DNA of 64,000 nucleotides from Chelydra serpentina (Eukaryota > Chordata > Testudines > Chelydridae). Of the stretch, positions 9,918 to 19,684 are shown piece by piece; within the stretch, counting starts at the first letter, position 1; each line of letters begins with the position of its first letter. The notes beneath the pieces are model-generated. The model was not told where the DNA came from. It saw nothing but the letters and a program-made list of their open reading frames with translations, and made no database searches. The position numbers and the translations under genes are program-made. The stretch lies in the NCBI GenBank assembly GCA_037349315.1, contig JBAIAC010000272.1:248001-312000 (forward strand), written 5' to 3'.

Positions 9918-10991
9918 GTGACAGCATGGGCTTTTCCTTGTTGCCTATGGGGGTTTTTCTTGGTTCCCTAGGGTTGCATGCAGAGGGGGTGGGACTCAGT
10001 TTCCCTGGGTGTTACGGGTGTAACGAGGTGATGGGAGAGGGAGTTTGTTGTTACAGGGGATTGGCGAGGGGACTGGGGACCCCAGCCACGGATGTGGCGA
10101 CAGGTGACCCGGAAGCCAGCTCAGGAGTCCGCAGCCGGTCCTGGCCAGTGGGAGAACAATGGGCTGCGAAGAGAGGAGCCCCGGGAGCCGAACCAGCCGG
10201 TTCCAGCCAGAGGGGCCAGAGACGAGAAGAGGCCCAGACGACCCTGTTTGCAGGGCTGTTTACCTGGAGAGAAGAGACTGGACAGAGGTGGGGCTTGGGG
10301 CCAGTGATATCCCCGCCCAGTGGGGCAGCAGCAGGGGGGGGGCGGGAGCTCCAGTGGCGTAGCCAGGGGGGGATTAGGGGGAGCGGCTGCTCCCCCTGTG
10401 AGCACAAGCGGCGGCGCCCACGCCCCGCTGCCGGAGCTGGGCTTGGGCGGGGATTTAAAAGGACCGCTGCTCCCCGCGGCTGCAGGAGCTGCGGGCCTTT
10501 GAAATCCCCGCCCGAGCCCCACTGCCGGAGCTCCGGCGGCGCTTTAAAGGGCCCGGGGCTCCCCGCAGCGGCTGGAGCTGCGGGCCCATTAAATCACCAC
10601 CGGGGACGCCGGTCCGGTCCAGCACGGCGTACTGGCTCTTGCCGGTACCGGACCGGACCGGCTTACTTTCACCTCTGGGAGGACCCGGAGCGCCTCCCGG
10701 AGGCGCCGCCGGGTGAGTACAGGGGGAGCCTGGGGAGGAGTCTTTTTACAGCGCCGCTCCCCATGTGCTCCGGACCTGCCTACGCTACTCGGGGGCTCTG
10801 GGCTGGGGAGAGGGAGCAGGCAGAGCCCACCGGGATACAGGAGAGAGCTGGATGTGCTGGGCTCGGGGGAGGCCAGGCCTGAGGGCCCTGAGAGTTCCTG
10901 TGCTGTGTTCAACGCTCAATAAACCCTCCTGTGTTACGCTGGCTGAGAGTCACTCTGGTCTAGCGAACAGGGGGGCAGAGATTGTCTGTCA
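9918..10991 (+). mobile_element. Solo LTR-like sequence with nested hAT-like element
   Basis: Starts TGTGACAGCATGG. Near its end it carries AATAAACC (10918) followed by a GGCTGAGAGTCACTCTGG segment, the layout of a retroviral U3-R-U5 with a poly(A) signal. Internal genes are absent. A 326-bp element at 10352-10677 interrupts it. Boundaries are approximate. Confidence 0.5.
10352..10677. mobile_element. Non-autonomous hAT-like element
   Basis: Ends CAGTGGCGTAGCC and, on the other strand, CAGAGGTGAAAGTAAG, similar over the first eight bases. Flanking octamers GGGAGCTC and GGGAGGAC match at six of eight positions, a plausible decayed target duplication. The interior is GC-rich and non-coding. 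Confidence 0.5.
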
Positions 10992-11262
10992 GGGTCTCTG
11001 TGCGCAGACAAACCCAGCACATCACAAGGACGTGTGGCACAGGCTCTCGTGTTGCACAAATTGCAGTCGAAGCCGCCGCCTTGCCAATGCCAGTCACAGC
11101 AGCCTTTTCATCAGCTCCAGGCTCGTGATTTGATTCTTTCTAATGCTCCTCTTCAAAGGAGCCTTTTCCTTAGCAAGCAGTTACTTGGATTGCCAAGGGA
11201 GGGCTCTTGTGTTTCCTAGAAAGACACAGGGAAATGTGATGAGAGGAGACAAAAGTTCTACA
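10992..11262. other. Spacer with one copy of an 80-bp direct repeat
   Basis: Roughly 11055-11135 resembles 11550-11625 (both contain TTGCAGTCG- or TTTCAGTCG-like starts and CATCAGCTCCAG), so the tRNA-Thr between lies within a small direct duplication. No other feature. Confidence 0.45.
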
Positions 11263-11336
11263 AGGCACCACTGGGAGTTGAACCCAGGATCTCCTGTTTA
11301 CTAGACAAGTGCTTTAGCCAGCTAAGCCATGGTGCC
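11263..11336 (-). tRNA. tRNA-Thr (AGU)
   Basis: A 74-nt tRNA on the minus strand: acceptor GGCACCA/TGGTGCC is perfect, A box TGGCTTAGCTGG and B box GGTTCAACTCC are present, and the anticodon AGU is at 11300-11302 in a CTAGTAA loop. A T-run on its strand lies about 10 nt downstream. Looks functional. Confidence 0.93.
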
Positions 11337-12295
11337 TGCCGCAAGCAAACCCTTCCAACTGCTCCATTTGATGGTCCAAGACAAGACCTGCATATTCAAA
11401 GTACAGACGTTCCCCATTTCCCTCAAGACTTGCAGACCTTGAGGTGTCTGGATCTCTGTGCACAGAAAGCCACAGCTCAGATGACAGGGGGCTTCTCACA
11501 CGTGCTTCTCCCACCAGCCACTGTGATCATATCCTGGTTCATGCTCTGCATTTCAGTCGCAGCAACCTCGGCTCAATGCTGAGTCATGGTCACCTTTCCA
11601 TCAGCTCCAGACTTCTCATTTGCCACTTTCCAAGTGCCGTGGGGCAGCTGCCCCACACAGGCAGGAGAAAGGTTAAGGCAGCCTTGGAGAGGCTGAGCTG
11701 AACCCAGCCAATCAGGAAAGCGTATTGGGTGAGCCAATCAGGAGAAGACCTATAAGTCCCCTGCCCGAGTGGAAGCCAATGCATGTGGTGGGCCGTAAGC
11801 ACCACAGGTTTTAACCCTGTTTGCCTCCTTCCCCACGTCTCTTGCTTAGATGATATGGAAGTGCCCCTATGGCCGGGGATGTGAGTTTGTGGGCACAGCA
11901 TCATGCAGTGAGCTTCCAAGACAGCCTGTAATTCAGCAAGGGGTTTGCAGCTGGGCCTTGGCCTGGAGGCAATTTTCTCTCCGGACAGCAGATGGGGGAT
12001 ACACTGGGACCAGCTTCTGGCTCTTTTTTGTGAGCTGGTTCCCGTGAGGACACACCAGAGATCACTGCAATCTATGTAGGGGGCAACCACCTGGAAATAT
12101 TCTCCAGCCACCAGCTGATTTGGAAAGTTAAACACGATATTGCACAACATAGAACTATGGGGCCAGGTCCCATAGAAAACAAAGGGGAGCAGGGAAAGAG
12201 AGAGCACAGAAGAGAAGAGAAGGAGAGATGGGATAGAAAAATGTCTCTAGAGCGGGAGCAGACGGAGAGAACCAGTGAGTGCAGGGGACATGTCA
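11337..12295. other. Spacer; CCAAT/TATA-like cluster at 11708-11756
   Basis: No gene recognised. CCAAT occurs at 11708 and 11734, an inverted CCAAT at 11724, and TATAAG at 11751. A purine-rich GA tract covers about 12180-12260. No downstream exon or protein can be supported. Confidence 0.4.
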
Positions 12296-12531
12296 ACCCA
12301 TCGAGCTGCCTCCTAGGCCAGGCTGCAGCCCAGCTTCAGGACTCAGAGGAAATGGAGCTCGCACCCCTACCTACAGGACTCCAGGCACGACCAGACGTCT
12401 GGATCAAACGTCCCCTCTGGCGCTCAAGTCACAACAGCGAGCCGGCAATAGACAGGCTCCCACGTCATTGGAGAGAGCAAGACGAAGCCTTGGAACACCC
12501 AGTAGTGTTAGGTGGCGAAAGAGCTGCCCCA

Positions 12532-12602
12532 AGTTCCCACTGAGAAATGAACTCAGATTGCAAGATTCAAAGCCCCGAGTGCTGCCCTGACACCATGGGA
12601 CC
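12532..12602 (-). tRNA. tRNA-Gln (UUG), weakened
   Basis: 71-nt tRNA-Gln with anticodon UUG at 12568-12570. The T stem is perfect, but one acceptor pair is broken, the anticodon stem leans on three G-U pairs, and T-loop position 58 is T instead of A. The D loop is a base shorter than usual, as in all four Gln copies. No close T-run downstream. Likely declining or dead. Confidence 0.75.
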
Positions 12603-12914
12603 CAGAGGAGAGCACCTTATGTTTGTCTGACTTCCAGTGTCGAAGAGCCTGGGCGGACAATTTTTTGCCTCCCTTGCTCAAGATCTCTCTGGCCAGCCCT
12701 GCATTTTCTCAACAAGTTGGCAGGCAGCGGTTTGCTGTAAACCCAGAAGCCTTTCTTGCTCCAGACTGTGAGGCCAGTGGGCATGTGAGGAATTTTCCCC
12801 GTCAGTCAGAGGTAGAAAAAGGCCCTTCCTAGGAAAGCCCAAGTCCTGAAAAGAAAATACTGGTGTCGAGGAGAGTACTGAAGAACTGCCTTTTGGAGGA
12901 TATGATGCTTTTTA

Positions 12915-12987
12915 CATCTGGCCAGGGACTTGAACCCTGGACCTTCAGATTAAAAGTCTGATGCTCGACCCACTGAGCCAGCTAGCC
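12915..12987 (-). tRNA. tRNA-Lys (UUU), weakened
   Basis: 73 nt, anticodon UUU at 12952-12954, intact anticodon arm and T arm with B box GGTTCAAGTCC. Two acceptor-stem pairs are broken and the D arm has several changes against the copy at 41813. No near T-run downstream. Of the Lys copies only this one and 41813 retain an anticodon loop. Confidence 0.8.
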
Positions 12988-13184
12988 TCACAGGTGAAAA
13001 GGGTTAGTTTGGTGCAGAAGAGAAACTAGTCAAGAAAAAGAGGGCAGGAAACAATACAGAAAACCTGCTACTCTGGCTCCCTTAGCAGCCCTAGCCCCAG
13101 ACTGCTCCTCCATCTGACACCCAGAGACCTTCTTCTTTTTCTAGTTAAATCTCAGATCCAGGAGAAAACACCGTTCTACAAAGA

Positions 13185-13385
13185 AAAACGAAAACTCCCT
13201 GTCTGTCAGGGCTGTTAAGCACTGGAGTGAATTTCCCAGGGAGGTTGTGGAATCTCTGTCAGGGGAGGTTTTTAAGAGCAGGTTCGACAAACACCTGTCA
13301 GGGATGGTCCAGATTATACTTATGAGTGCAGGGGCCTGGACTGGATGACCTCTCAAGGTCCCTTACAGTCCTATGATTCTGCATA
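13185..13385 (+). mobile_element. CR1 LINE 3' fragment
   Basis: Shows the CR1 C-terminal tail pattern (AAGCACTGGAGTGAATTTCC, then GGAGGTTTTTAAGAGCAGG) and ends in a CCTATGATTCT-type tail. Non-coding now. Confidence 0.8.
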
Positions 13386-13839
13386 TTGGAGGTTGCAGGC
13401 CGGGGGTGGTTAAATCCCCACCCCTGCCCCGGCCTCATCTGATCAGATCCATGGTCCCATTAAGCCTTGTATTTCTCCTCCCCCAGAAGACATCGTGTCT
13501 GTGGGAGTGGCCAATGCTGGAAATAGTAAAGGAAACTCTAACCCCTTCCCCACGGACTGCACAATGATCCTTTCCATACGTTGTTACATGGGAACAGCCC
13601 CTCCTTAGCCCCCAGCCACAGAGCAGTTTGAGACATGAAGCGTGATGATTAGCCCTGCCCTTTAATCCCCCTGCAGATACCCCATCCAAGAGTGGGTGCC
13701 CCAGTTGTGCCAGACACTGCGGAAACCCCGACCAAGGATGGGGGCCCTGATTCTGCAGGAGTTGTACAACTCATAGTGAGAGAGAGAGTCCTTGATGCCA
13801 GGAGCTCACAGGCAAAATAGATGAAGTGTGGGAGGATGG
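13386..13839. other. No feature seen
   Basis: Unique-looking spacer between LINE and SINE fragments; open frames here have no recognisable domain. Confidence 0.4.
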
Positions 13840-13985
13840 TTCCCATTTTACAGATGGGGAAACTGAGGCTAAAAAGATGTGATGTCATTTGTCCATGTTT
13901 GCACAGAGAATAATGGGGCCAAACTTGGAACTGAATCCAAATTTTCTGAGTCACAGCCTGGCCCTTAATCACTAAGCCAAGCATT
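13840..13985 (-). mobile_element. MIR-like SINE
   Basis: The plus strand reads CATTTTACAGATGGGGAAACTGAGGC followed by a region whose reverse complement has tRNA-like A-box (TGGCTTAGTGATTAAGG) and B-box (GGATTCAGTTCC) strings. This is a MIR layout with a retained tRNA-derived head. Confidence 0.65.
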
Positions 13986-14009
13986 GTCGATTGCATGGCA
14001 GTGGCCTCC

Positions 14010-14145
14010 ATGGGAAGTTGCAGAATCTCCTTCATTGGAGGATTTTAAGAAGGGGTTATGCAAACACCTGTCGGGGATGACCTAGGGATACTTGGTCCTG
14101 ACTCTCAGGGTCCCTCCCTGCCCTTTCTCTCTACACGCTTCTGTT
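14010..14145 (+). mobile_element. CR1 LINE 3' fragment
   Basis: Carries the tail pattern TTGCAGAATCTCC, GGATTTTAAGAAGGGGTTATGC and CACCTGTCGGGGATGACC, typical of a CR1 subfamily end. Degenerate. Confidence 0.65.
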
Positions 14146-14577
14146 GTGTGGTTTTGTGCTGTGTCATTGTTCCACACTTATCTGTTGTGCATAGTGTCAC
14201 TCTCTGCCCCGCCACACACACTTCAGTGGAGAAGCAGCTGGCAATCTAGTAGGCTGCCCATGGAACAACAGGACAGAGAAACCTGCATCATGTGATGCTG
14301 CACCGGCCCATGAGCCATTGCAAACCCCTCCCAAAGCCCCCTGCGGCCAGTTGCACAGTGTGATAGCTACCCACAGTGCACTGCTCTTTGGGGCGATGCA
14401 AGAGTTGCTAGAGTGGATGCGCTCTGGTGACACAAGGAGCAGAGTGTTTAATTGAAACCCTTCAACTAAAGCAGCATAACTCTGTAGTGTGGACACAGCC
14501 TGAGAGTGAGACAAGACCGAGCTCCCCTTGACACCAAGGATGCTCAGGGACTGAAACTGAAGAACGACAAGTTCCTC
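14146..14577. other. No feature seen
   Basis: Spacer upstream and downstream of the Ser-AGA gene; nothing recognised. Confidence 0.35.
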
Positions 14578-14659
14578 CGTAGTCAACAGGATTCGAACCT
14601 GTGCAGGGAAACCCCAACGGATTTCTAGTCCATCACCTTAACCACTCGGCCCCAACTAC
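14578..14659 (-). tRNA. tRNA-Ser (AGA)
   Basis: 82-nt class II tRNA on the minus strand. The acceptor stem (GTAGTTG with TGACTAC) forms with one G-U-type pair, A box GGCCGAGTGG and B box GGTTCGAATCC are canonical, and the anticodon AGA is at 14624-14626. The long variable arm is present. No obvious T-run close downstream. Probably functional. Confidence 0.9.
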
Positions 14660-15130
14660 TGGCTTTGTGCAGGTTTCTCACTACACTCTAGTTCTGTTCT
14701 CACTGAGTGATCATTTCCAATTGTTTCCTCAGACCAGCTTCCACAACACACTCACTGCCGTGCCATTGTGTAAGTGTGTCCATGGATGAACAGCAGGAAT
14801 TCCTGCTCATTTCCCTGCTGGCTGGAGCATGATGAGAGTGTGTTTGTGGTTAATGACGCTGCTGTAGATTGTTGTCCATGTCCTGCCTTGATAATTCAGA
14901 CAGTCCCTTTCCCATCATATCCCCAGTACATCAGTGATTGCAATAGCAGGGGCAGGTTTTCTCTGGGGCACTGAGCTTTGCCAGGGGGTTGGTGGCTCCT
15001 TTCTTTCCTCACCCTGGAGTAAAATCAGTTTTTTATTCCATCCTTGATGTTTCACGGAATAACAACAGCGGCATGAAGAAAGAGGAGAGCGAATATCTCA
15101 CTGTCAGGGCTGAAGGTGCCACGTCCCCTC
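14660..15130 (+). repeat. Duplicated spacer, partners at 44220-44620 and 54340-54720
   Basis: Landmarks TGAACAGCA, GCATGAT.AG, GTGGTTAATGA, CTGTAGATTGTT and a terminal AGAAAGAGGAG..GA.CATCTCACTG occur in the same order in all three, the last one inverted. It lies next to Ser-AGA here and between Ala and other units elsewhere, showing it moved with tRNA units. No gene inside. Confidence 0.75.
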
Positions 15131-15209
15131 TGTCTGACCATTGTCACTGCAGGAGAGAAGGTTTCAATGGAATTGAACACCCTGGCTCAGACAAGAGACA
15201 CAGGAAGAT

Positions 15210-15335
15210 TTTAAGAACATAAGAAAGGCCGTACTGAGTCAGACAAAGGTCCATCCAGCCCAGTATCCTGTCTACTGATCCTGGCCAATGCCAGGTGCCC
15301 CAGAGGGAGTGAACCTCACAGGTAATGATCAAGTG
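15210..15335 (+). mobile_element. CR1-family 3' fragment
   Basis: Contains AGAACATAAGAAAGGCC, AGGTCCATCCAGCCCAGTATCC and GGCCAATGCCAGGTGCCCCAG, a very common sauropsid LINE end. A related fragment lies at 42665-42772. The sequence from 15336 to 15611 shows no feature. Confidence 0.75.
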
Positions 15336-15611
15336 TTCTCTCTCCTGCCATCCATCTCTTTTACTGTTCATGGATCTGTGCAAGGGAAATTATATGGGGG
15401 AGATTGTTTGGGGGAGATTATGAGGCTGTTACCTTTTGAGATCAAAAATAAGACCTACAGAATTCTTTTAGATACCTGGGACTTAGACATATTTAATTTA
15501 ACACAAGGGAGTCCTGACTAGGTTTGTGTTTGCAGGAAGCAACTTGGTCTTTCATTGTATCAAACAGGGAGATGGTTGCTTGTAAAGGAGGGGAGGAAGA
15601 CTAAATGCGTA

Positions 15612-15692
15612 CGATGAGGATGGGATTCGAACCCACACGTGCAAAGCACAATGGATTAGCAGCCATCACCTTAACCACTCGGCCACCTCATC
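15612..15692 (-). tRNA. tRNA-Ser (GCU), one base short in anticodon stem
   Basis: 81 nt. Acceptor GATGAGG/CCTCATC and both promoter boxes are intact; anticodon GCU is at 15658-15660. Compared with the usual 82-nt Ser-GCU one base is missing just before the anticodon loop, so the anticodon stem must re-register. The inverted paralogue at 62327 has a different single-base loss in the same place. Confidence 0.83.
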
Positions 15693-16170
15693 TGTGCTGT
15701 CAAGAAAAGGACAGGAGGAGAAATCTAAGACCAGCAGAGATAGGGACAAAAAGGAGTTTATAAATATTAAGTGTAAGCAGGGTCTGGATGAGCTCCCCCC
15801 TCACATCGAGTGATGAGCTGGGGAAAGACTTCAGGAGCAGACCGTGTTTGCCCAGACACCCCTACTCGGCCTAGGTGTGCAGCATGCTGGGGCCGCTTTG
15901 CCAAAAGGACCAGTTCTGGCTGGTGTTGGGTTACAAATCACTGTAGCATTGAGTGGAATGAAATGTTTTTATCTTTCCTGTCCGAGTGAAGGGCAGCAGA
16001 ACATACCGAGTCCGTCCTGACGGAGGGGCGAGGTGGGTGAGAAATACCTTTTATTGCACTGCATAGAAGCGATTGAAGGCATCACCCTAATCCAGTGGTC
16101 CCCAAACTTTTCACATTGTGCCCTCTTGTCCGTGTCTGCGGCCCCTCGGAAGCCGCAGTCGAGAACTGGG
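15693..16170 (+). repeat. Ser-GCU duplication flank, inverted at 61880-62320
   Basis: The flank matches the reverse complement of 61880-62320, including GTTACAAATCACTGTAGCATTG, CCGAGTCCGTCCTGACGG and TTTTATTGCACTGCATAGAAG. The duplication includes the tRNA-Ser-GCU. No gene otherwise. Confidence 0.85.
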
Positions 16171-16620
16171 GCTGGGAGTAGCGCTGTGGCTTCCTGGGGA
16201 GAGGGGTGTGGACAGGGGTAAGGGGGACAAGGCTGGGCCAGGAGCCAGGAGCCAGGAGCCCAGGCTGAGGGTGGGGTTGGGGAAGAGCTGGAGGAGCAGC
16301 GTTCCAGGAAGGAGCGGGCAGCAATGCCAGCTGCTCCATGCAGACAGGTCAGTGTCCCCACGTGGGCGCAGGAGGGGTGCAGGGGTTAGGGGTGAAGGGG
16401 GGCAGGAGAGGGGCAGTGGCTGGGGGCACAGGGGGGGAGTGCAGGAGTTAAGGGCAAAGGGGACACAGTGTAGGGGTGAGGGCACAGGAGGGGGCAGGGG
16501 TTAGGGGTGAAGGATCTAGGGGCAAAGGGGGAGTGGGGAGCCCACAGGGCCCAGGGGAAATGGGGATGTGCCAAAGTACAAGTTTTGCCCAGGGCTCCAT
16601 TTCCCCTAAGGCCGGTCCTG
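16090..16620. mobile_element. hAT-like end plus G-rich low-complexity interior
   Basis: The AGTGGTCCCCAAACTTTT string near 16098 resembles a hAT terminal inverted repeat, followed by GGGGTGCAGGGGTTAGGGG-type low-complexity sequence. Related low-complexity tracts lie at 38560-38830, 40290-40640 and 42880-43330. No coding capacity. Confidence 0.45.
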
Positions 16621-17113
16621 GTGGGGAGTTTCCCCATTGATAACATTTCCTGCTGGGAGGGGAAGGGGAGAGAAGAGGCATTTTCTCTCTGCTTCTTTCC
16701 TGTCCATTTTCTGCTCCTTCCTTCAGTTCCAGACTCCTCCCCTGTATTTCAGGCTGTGCCGTGACGCCCTCCCCACCCCAGGGCTCTGGGGCCTTTGGAG
16801 CAGAGAGATCCCAGGAGCTGAGGGTGAATCCAGGGGTGAGGAGCTGGCAGGGAGGAGTCCTGGCAGCTGTTCTGGGAGTGCAGGTGAGGAATGACTCCCC
16901 CTGCTCTCGATTCTCCCCGGGGGGCTCTGGGGAGCAGGGAGGGTTGTGTGATAAATTCCATCCAACTTCCCCCTTTGACCCAAGCCGAGGGACGTCTCAG
17001 CTCTCCCCGATCCCCTTGGCAGCAGCAAACAAGGGACGTTTTCCACTGCCCAGGAGACCCCAGCCAGGGACTAAAGGCAGCTCCAGACTTTCCCTTTCTC
17101 CCTTCCGGGAACT
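16621..17113. other. No feature seen
   Basis: Spacer before the Arg copy; frames here lack any domain I recognise. Confidence 0.35.
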
Positions 17114-17186
17114 CCACGTGTGGCCTAATGGATCAGGCGTCTGACTTCAGATCAGGCGATTGAAGGTTCGAGTCCCTTTGCGGTTG
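17114..17186 (+). tRNA. tRNA-Arg paralogue with UCA anticodon, acceptor damaged
   Basis: 73 nt, clearly the Arg-UCG family: A box TGGCCTAATGG, B box GGTTCGAGTCC, and the same flanks as the copies at 31457, 47399 and 59743. The anticodon at 17147-17149 reads UCA instead of UCG, so as written it would decode UGA. The anticodon stem still pairs apart from a weak outer pair, and TTTT follows about 11 nt downstream. However, the first three acceptor pairs are broken and the T stem has a mismatch. Inference: either a decaying copy whose anticodon drifted or, less likely, a suppressor-type tRNA. Confidence 0.82.
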
Positions 17187-17739
17187 TGCTTGTGCAGTTT
17201 TCTCTTTGTGCTGAAAGTCCTGCTCCCTTCACGGCTGGAGCCTCTTCTTGGCGGCTCAGGCCAATGCTCTGGGTTCAGCAATAGCCCTGGGAAGGAGGTG
17301 GGGGTGGGGCGTCACACAGGCTAGGGCATGAGCCCCAGGGGCTCCCAGTCCAGCCTTTGCCCTTCCGGACTCACCAAAGAGACTGGGCAGCTGCCCGGGC
17401 GAGTGTGTAGAGCAGTTTCCCTCTTCCCAATGTGCCCCTGTGCTCGAGGGGGTTTGGTCAATAGCACCTTGGGAGCCTGGGTGTTTCCCTGCTTCTCGCC
17501 GGCTGGGGAAAAGCCTCTTGGGGAGAATCTCCTGCCCCACTACAAGAGTGAGCACCGTAAAGGGGAACGGTCAGAGGCCCCACCAGGGGGGCTGGCCCTG
17601 CTTCCCTACCACACTCTGATGTTGGCCACAGAGCGTCGGCAGCCGCCCCACACCCTGGCCTGCGGGTGGCCCCCAGTGGGGGTTTGGCCTGCCTGGGAGC
17701 AAGCTGGCCGGGGGTCTTTGTGGCTGTCAGCTGGCCGTG
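17187..17739. other. Arg-unit flank and spacer
   Basis: 17200-17330 is shared with 31540-31640 and inverted with 47280-47390 (GGAGCCTCTTCTTGGCGGCTC and AATGCTCTGGGTTCAGC landmarks). The rest has no recognised feature. Confidence 0.5.
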
Positions 17740-18560
17740 TGTGACACCGTGGGAATGTTCTTAATGTTGTCTCTAAATACTGCGTGGGTGCCTCAGTTTC
17801 CCCTTTGCATTTCTTAAGTCTCTAGGTGGGGGGATCAGCGGGAGTGATTGTTGCAGAGCCCTAGCGGGCCAGTGTGATGCTGTCTGCACAGAGACTGGCC
17901 GACGCCCTGTCCCCTGGCAACTGCTGGCCTGGACCCCTCCCCTGCAAGGTGCCCACTGAAGCTGTTGGAGAACAAAGAGATCAGGTGGCCTCCTGGCCCG
18001 GGACAGAGACAAAGGCCAGAGGAGGGGCTAGAGAGAGGCAGTTTAGAGCTTGCTGGGGAAACAGAGGGAGGCCCAAAACCGGGGTCTGGGCTCCCTGTTC
18101 CTCTAGATGGACCTAGGGTGACCAGATGTCCCGATTTTACAGGGAGAGTCCCGATTTTGGGGGATTTCTCTTATATAGGATCCTATTACACCCCCACCCC
18201 CTGACCCGATTTTTCACATTTGCTTCTGGTCACCCAAGATGGACCTGACTGAGGGATCCTGGTCTCTATACCTACAAGCTCTGTTTTAGACTCTGTTCCT
18301 GTCGTCTAATAAACCTTCTGTTTAACTGGCTGCTGAGAGTCACGTCTGACTGCAGAGTTGGGGGGCAGGGCCCTCTGGCTTTCCCAGGAGCTCCGCCCGG
18401 GCGGACTCGCTGCGGGAAGTGAACAATGTGGAAGGGGATGCTGAGTTCTCTGAAGTCAAAGCCAGGAAGGTGGAAGCTGGGGAAGCTTCTTGCCCTGGAG
18501 ACAGTCGGCTCAGAGAGGGGAGGCTCCCGCAGAGTCCTGACTGGCTTCGTATGGAGTAGC
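17740..18560 (+). mobile_element. Solo LTR, family A (3' end diverged), with MITE inside
   Basis: Member of an LTR family seen at 31810-32489, 46438-47119, 58759-59469 and 60530-61094: start TGTGACA/TGTAACG, then GGTGCCTCAGTTTCCCC, CCTGGCAACTGCTGGCC, and a TAATAAACCTTCTGTTT poly(A)-signal region (18308-18326 here). No internal retroviral genes are attached. A 121-bp MITE is inserted at 18115. Confidence 0.7.
18115..18236. mobile_element. GGGTGACCAGA-type MITE with 10-bp target duplication
   Basis: About 121 bp with ends AGGGTGACCAGA and TCTGGTCACCC. AGATGGACCT flanks it on both sides (18105-18114 and 18237-18246), while the related LTR near 32175 has that string once with no insert. This supports a real transposition into the LTR. 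Confidence 0.8.
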
Positions 18561-18949
18561 TATGACTGTGAAGCCTGGCCCTGGCTCTCCTTTCCTTAAG
18601 TGTCATGTGGGCAAGGGGAAAAGTGTGGCAGCAAACACAAGGGCCAGACTTGTGGGCATCAGGCGAAGCAGTGAGAATCCCAACCATTGGGTCAAACCGC
18701 AGGACTGCAGCAATCGATAGACAAGGTGGCAAGTTCTAGAGCCCCAACCTATTGTGAACATCCCGAACAAAGGCTCTTGTGCATCTGGAGACAGGGAAGA
18801 TGAGCTGTTTGGATTTCTTGGGGCCCCAAAGCTTTCTGGGGTTTTGGAATCCCCAGAGCTTCGAGAATATTGTGGACTTTTAAATGTTGTAGAGTTTTGG
18901 GGAGTTGCAGATGTGAAGAGTTGGACCCCCCCCCCCCTTCTGTCTTGCA
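18561..18949. other. No feature seen
   Basis: Spacer with a C-run near 18928; nothing recognised. Confidence 0.35.
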
Positions 18950-19228
18950 CTGTATAGAAAAATCTGCACAGCGCAAGCTCATAAAAATCCACCCTCTTCC
19001 TCAATGGCATTTTTGTCTGTGATTTAGTTTTGCTTTGTATAACCGTGTTTTCTCCTGGATCCATTATTTAACTGGAAAAAGAAGAAGGTCTCAGGGCACC
19101 AGATGGAGGAGCAGGCTGGGGCTAGGGCTGCTAAGAGAGAGAGAGTAGCAAGTTTTCTGTATTGTTTTCCACCCTCTTTTTCTTGACTAGTTTCTCTTCT
19201 GCACCAAACTTGCCCATTTTCCATGTGA

Positions 19229-19293
19229 GTCTGGCTAGGATAGTTGGTGGAGCATCAGACTGAGGGTCCTGGTTTCAAGTCCCTTGTAAGGCA
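19229..19293 (+). pseudogene. tRNA-Lys pseudogene lacking anticodon loop
   Basis: 65 nt. Acceptor, D arm and T arm of the UUU-type Lys tRNA are recognisable, but eight bases are missing between GCATCAGAC and TGAGGGTCC, removing the anticodon itself. The B box is also altered (GGTTTCAAGTCC). Cannot act as a tRNA. Confidence 0.88.
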
Positions 19294-19613
19294 GAGAGAA
19301 CCTTTTCATCTGTCATGTCCAGCAAGAACTTCAGATGTCATCTGTTCTTGACATTCCTTTTTTCTTTTCGGGACTTGTCCTTTCCTAGGAAGGGCCATTT
19401 ATTGCCTGGGACTGAAGGGTACAATTCCTCCCACTCCCACTGGCTCTGCAGTCTGGAGGAAGAAAGGCTTCTGGGTCTACAGCAAACCGCTGCGTGCCGA
19501 CTTGTTGGGAAAATGCAGGGCTGGCCAGAGAGGCCTTGAGCAAGGGAGACAAAAAATTGTCCGCCCAGGCTCTTCCACACTGGATATCAGAAGACCCCAA
19601 GGCTGTTACCACT

Positions 19614-19684
19614 GGTCCCATGGTGTCAGGGCAGCACTCAGGGCTCTGAATCCTGCAATCTCAGTTCAAGTCTCGGTGGGACCT
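19614..19684 (+). tRNA. tRNA-Gln (CUG)
   Basis: 71 nt, perfect acceptor GGTCCCA/TGGGACC, anticodon CUG at 19646-19648, sound anticodon stem, one T-stem mismatch, B box GTTCAAGTC. The other Gln copies read UUG, so this one has changed the wobble base from U to C and still specifies Gln. No T-run right after it. Confidence 0.85.

Larger units (their letters stand above)
12296..13185 (-). repeat. Gln/Lys tRNA duplication unit, copy 1
   Basis: Shares order and content with 39165-40060 (same orientation) and 18950-19905 (inverted): a 200-bp lead ending in a cassette with ACGTCATTGGAGAGAGCAAG, tRNA-Gln, a 300-bp spacer with TTCTCAACAAGTTGGCAGGC-like sequence, then tRNA-Lys. A Lys-only piece is at 41700-42060 and a Gln-only piece at 32880-33130. 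Confidence 0.9.

Noticed and set aside
17114..17186. Selenocysteine tRNA, suggested by the UCA anticodon
   Set aside because: Length 73, no long acceptor or variable arm; body and flanks are those of tRNA-Arg-UCG.
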